34,014 bases of DNA from Gemmatimonadota bacterium. GTDB taxonomy: Bacteria; Latescibacterota; UBA2968; UBA8231. The position numbers and the translations under genes are program-made. Of this stretch, positions 32,180 through 34,014 are shown piece by piece. Within the stretch, counting starts at the first letter, position 1; each line of letters opens with the position of its first letter. Location: contig JAPPEF010000031.1 of the NCBI GenBank assembly GCA_028875335.1, positions 1 to 34,014 of the forward strand, in the 5' to 3' direction. The notes beneath the pieces were generated by a model. That model searched no databases and was not told the DNA's origin. It saw only the letters and a list, made by a program, of their open reading frames with translations.

Positions 32180-32839
32180 TTATTCGTCCGAGCCGCGCAT
32201 GAGCAGAAAACTCACTAGGGTTAACACGGAGGTCGCGGCGGCGGCCACATAAGTCATGGCCGCGGCATTGAGCACTCGCCGAGCCGAGCGCACCTCATCG
32301 TTGGCTAGGTAGCCCTGCGAGAGGATGGCCATTGCCCGCGAGCTGGCGTTGAACTCCACTGGCAGGGTGACGAGTTGGAACAGCACTGCGCCGGCGAAGA
32401 ACATGATGCCGATATTCATCAGGCCGGTGGCCCCGAAGAACATCCCCGCCAGAATCAGGGGAAAGCCCAGAGACGAGCCCAAGTTGGCGACGGGCAGGAT
32501 CGCGTGCCGAAAGTTGAGCGGCACGTAGCCGTGGGCGTGTTGGATTGCATGGCCGACCTCGTGCGCCGCCACGGCCAAGCCGGCTAGATGGTGCCCGTGG
32601 AAGTTGTCCGAAGAGAGGCGCACGGCTTTGGCGCGGGGATCGTAGTGATCGGAAAGCATCCCTCTCGTCTCTTCGACGGCCACGTCGTAGATGCCTTGCT
32701 GTTGCAGAATGCGCCGCGCGGTCTCAGCACCCGAAAGCCGTGCAGCCGAAGCTACTTGGCTGTACTTGTTGAAGGCGCTGCGGACCCGCATCTGGGCCCA
32801 AGCGACTAAGATCATCGGCAGAATAAGAAACAGAAGCAT
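32180..32839 (-). CDS. Neutral zinc metallopeptidase, YugP family (Zn_peptidase_2)
   Basis: The 219-residue membrane protein has an N-terminal hydrophobic segment, the zinc motif HEVGH (93-97), a double hydrophobic region (about 115-155) and a C-terminal segment (about 190-215), as in YugP-type peptidases. It probably cleaves membrane-associated substrates, but the family's substrates are unknown. GAGGAG lies 9 bases before the ATG at 32839. The gene ends in a strong terminator and is separated from DUF502 by 105 bases, so it may share that gene's transcript. Confidence 0.92.
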   Translation of the reverse strand: MLLFLILPMILVAWAQMRVRSAFNKYSQVASAARLSGAETARRILQQQGIYDVAVEETRGMLSDHYDPRAKAVRLSSDNFHGHHLAGLAVAAHEVGHAIQHAHGYVPLNFRHAILPVANLGSSLGFPLILAGMFFGATGLMNIGIMFFAGAVLFQLVTLPVEFNASSRAMAILSQGYLANDEVRSARRVLNAAAMTYVAAAATSVLTLVSFLLMRGSDE

Positions 32840-32944
32840 CTCATTATCTCCTCAATATGCGAAGGGCTTCTATTGGGACGCGAAAGGGACGCCCCGAGTT
32901 TCTAGCAGAATAACGAAAGCACTCGAAAATCGCAAGAAAAGGGC

Positions 32945-33607
32945 TTATACCTTCTCTTCAGCTTCGGCGGGAAGGAAGAGGGCCGGGGGCACAGCGACAC
33001 CAGCCGAAACGATCATTTTTAGGGCCTCTTCAACGCGGAGGTCGGTGGGGCGCAATTGTTCGGGCGGCACGATGAGCATGAAGCCGGTGGTGGGATTGGG
33101 CGCGGTGGGCACAAAGATGCTGTGTGCCGGTGCTACTTCGTCCTCGCGGGGAACGTTGCCGGCCAAAAAGCCCAAGGTCCACATCCCGATGCGCGGGTAC
33201 TCGACGAGCACGACTTTCTCGAAGCCGGCCTTGCCCGGAGAGGTCAGCGACTCCATGAGCTGCTGGATGGGTGCGTAGATCGTGCGCACCAACGGCAGGC
33301 CCTCTAGCATTTCGCGCGCGAATTGCCACAGGCTGCGGCCAACTACGTTGGTGGCGAGTGCGCCGACGACCCACAGGATGATAAAGGTCAGCACAAAGCC
33401 CAAACCGGGGATGTGGAACTCGTCGTAGCCGAACGGCTTAGCCACTTGGCCAATCAACGGCGCGGAAAAGCCGTCGGCCCAGTCGAACAGGAACTTGAGC
33501 ACCCAGCCAGTAAGCCACAGGGGCACGATGATCGTCAGGCCGGCCATTATCGTGCGCCGAAGCCGCTGTAGCCGAGTAGGGCTTCGGCGCGGAGGCATAT
33601 CACTCAT
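32945..33607 (-). CDS. DUF502 domain-containing membrane protein
   Basis: The 220-residue protein has two membrane segments (about 20-42 and 70-92), the DUF502 signature (TIIVPLWLTGWVLKFLFDW, then PLVRTIYAPIQQLMESL) and a periplasmic or cytoplasmic tail with TPNPTTGF-like spacing (here TAPNPTTGFMLIVPPEQL). Function is not known for this family. A promoter is visible about 35-65 bases upstream. It is divergent from queC. Confidence 0.92.
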   Translation of the reverse strand: MSDMPPRRSPTRLQRLRRTIMAGLTIIVPLWLTGWVLKFLFDWADGFSAPLIGQVAKPFGYDEFHIPGLGFVLTFIILWVVGALATNVVGRSLWQFAREMLEGLPLVRTIYAPIQQLMESLTSPGKAGFEKVVLVEYPRIGMWTLGFLAGNVPREDEVAPAHSIFVPTAPNPTTGFMLIVPPEQLRPTDLRVEEALKMIVSAGVAVPPALFLPAEAEEKV

Positions 33608-33643
33608 AGCGTAAATTACCTTACATAAATTGACATTTTTTGA

Positions 33644-33671
33644 ATATCCAACTGAGTCAAAATACTGTCAA
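33644..33671 (-). promoter_or_regulatory. Putative sigma-70 promoter for the DUF502 gene
   Basis: Minus-strand TTGACA (33666-33671), a 16-base spacer and GATATT (33644-33649) precede the ATG at 33607, with an expected leader of about 30 bases. Confidence 0.6.
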
Positions 33672-33733
33672 TACAGAGGATGCGTCCGCGCGCAAGGCTT
33701 ACGTTTTTTGCGCGGTGGCCTATTTTATCCTTT

Positions 33734-34014
33734 ATGACGGCAATTTTACTCAGCGGTGGCATGGACTCGACCACTTTGCTCTGGTGGCTGAAAGCGCGGC
33801 AACAAGGTCCCATCCACGCCATTAGCATCGACTACGGCCAGCGCCACCACATCGAATTGGAATGCGCCGCCCGCCTCGCCCGCCGCGCCGAGGTCGCGAC
33901 CCACGAGACGCTGGCGTTGGACTTGACGGCCCTAGGGGGCAATCCGCTAACCGATCCCACGCTGGACGTGCCCACCGCTGAATCTAAACGCCAACGCGAC
34001 ACCGTGGTTCCCTT
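33734..34014 (+). CDS. queC: 7-cyano-7-deazaguanine synthase QueC, 3'-truncated by window end
   Basis: The visible 93 codons begin MTAILLSGGMDSTTLLWWLK, the ATP-pyrophosphatase (SGGxDS) loop of QueC. They continue SIDYGQRHHIELECAARLA and GGNPLTDPTLDVP, both characteristic of the family. QueC converts 7-carboxy-7-deazaguanine to preQ0 with ATP and ammonia in queuosine synthesis. The ATG at 33734 gives the normal QueC start; an in-frame ATG at 33680 would add 18 atypical residues. The ribosome site is weak. The zinc-binding cysteines of the C-terminus lie beyond the window. Confidence 0.95.
   Translation, partial: MTAILLSGGMDSTTLLWWLKARQQGPIHAISIDYGQRHHIELECAARLARRAEVATHETLALDLTALGGNPLTDPTLDVPTAESKRQRDTVVP

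Noticed and set aside
33640..33733. preQ1 riboswitch ahead of queC
   Set aside because: The compact hairpin plus A-rich tail of class I and the class II layout are both absent; only a generic hairpin is visible.

Overview
The window is about 34 kb of GC-rich DNA from a Gram-negative bacterium. The diderm envelope is shown by a TamA-type Omp85 outer-membrane protein and a TamB-type partner. The mix of a phytanoyl-CoA dioxygenase, a formylglycine sulfatase, an enolase-superfamily dehydratase, a GH141-like beta-helix protein and widespread palindromic repeats resembles environmental or host-associated candidate phyla such as Latescibacterota or Poribacteria. That taxonomic guess is an inference from gene content. 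No rRNA is present to settle it.

Layout. (1) 1-9254: small-molecule catabolism. A truncated M28 peptidase (+) converges on an Ldh_2-family 2-oxoacid reductase (-). The reductase is divergent from an SDR / unknown protein / PhyH operon (+), across a control region in which two 12-bp inverted-repeat arms each carry a TTGACT -35 element. PhyH converges with an aldehyde dehydrogenase (ketoglutarate-semialdehyde type), which follows an enolase-superfamily sugar-acid dehydratase and a sulfatase on the minus strand. (2) 9277-18255: a defence and toxin-antitoxin island on the minus strand. In transcription order it is hicB-hicA, hsdR, vapB-vapC, hsdS-hsdM and an AlbA_2/HATPase protein. It begins immediately 3' of the tmRNA gene. 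Scars in it include a decayed 3' end of a second hsdR abutting hsdS, a 50-bp tandem duplication that separates hicB from hicA, and a 24-bp exact repeat linking the AlbA_2 gene start to the dehydratase gene. (3) 18326-18721: ssrA (tmRNA) with its own strong promoter. (4) 18725-31989: a minus-strand run of closely spaced genes. A DUF4412-like secreted protein, tamB, tamA and a GNAT acetyltransferase are joined by overlapping or abutting stop/start codons. Then come ilvD, a D-2-hydroxyacid dehydrogenase and the beta-helix protein. (5) 32121-34014: a YugP-type zinc metallopeptidase with a clear intrinsic terminator, a DUF502 membrane protein with a recognisable promoter, and the 5' part of queC running off the window.

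How the genes may work together. The first block looks like a pathway that removes sulfate from a sugar or sugar acid, dehydrates the acid, and oxidises the resulting semialdehyde toward 2-oxoglutarate, with the reductases and PhyH handling side products. The exact substrate cannot be read from sequence. The island combines a complete type I restriction-modification system with two toxin-antitoxin pairs that bracket hsdR. The large minus-strand operon pairs outer-membrane assembly (TamAB) with unrelated metabolic genes. No CRISPR array, integrase, transposase or tRNA was seen. No gene-free stretch exceeds 300 bases once the tmRNA is counted.
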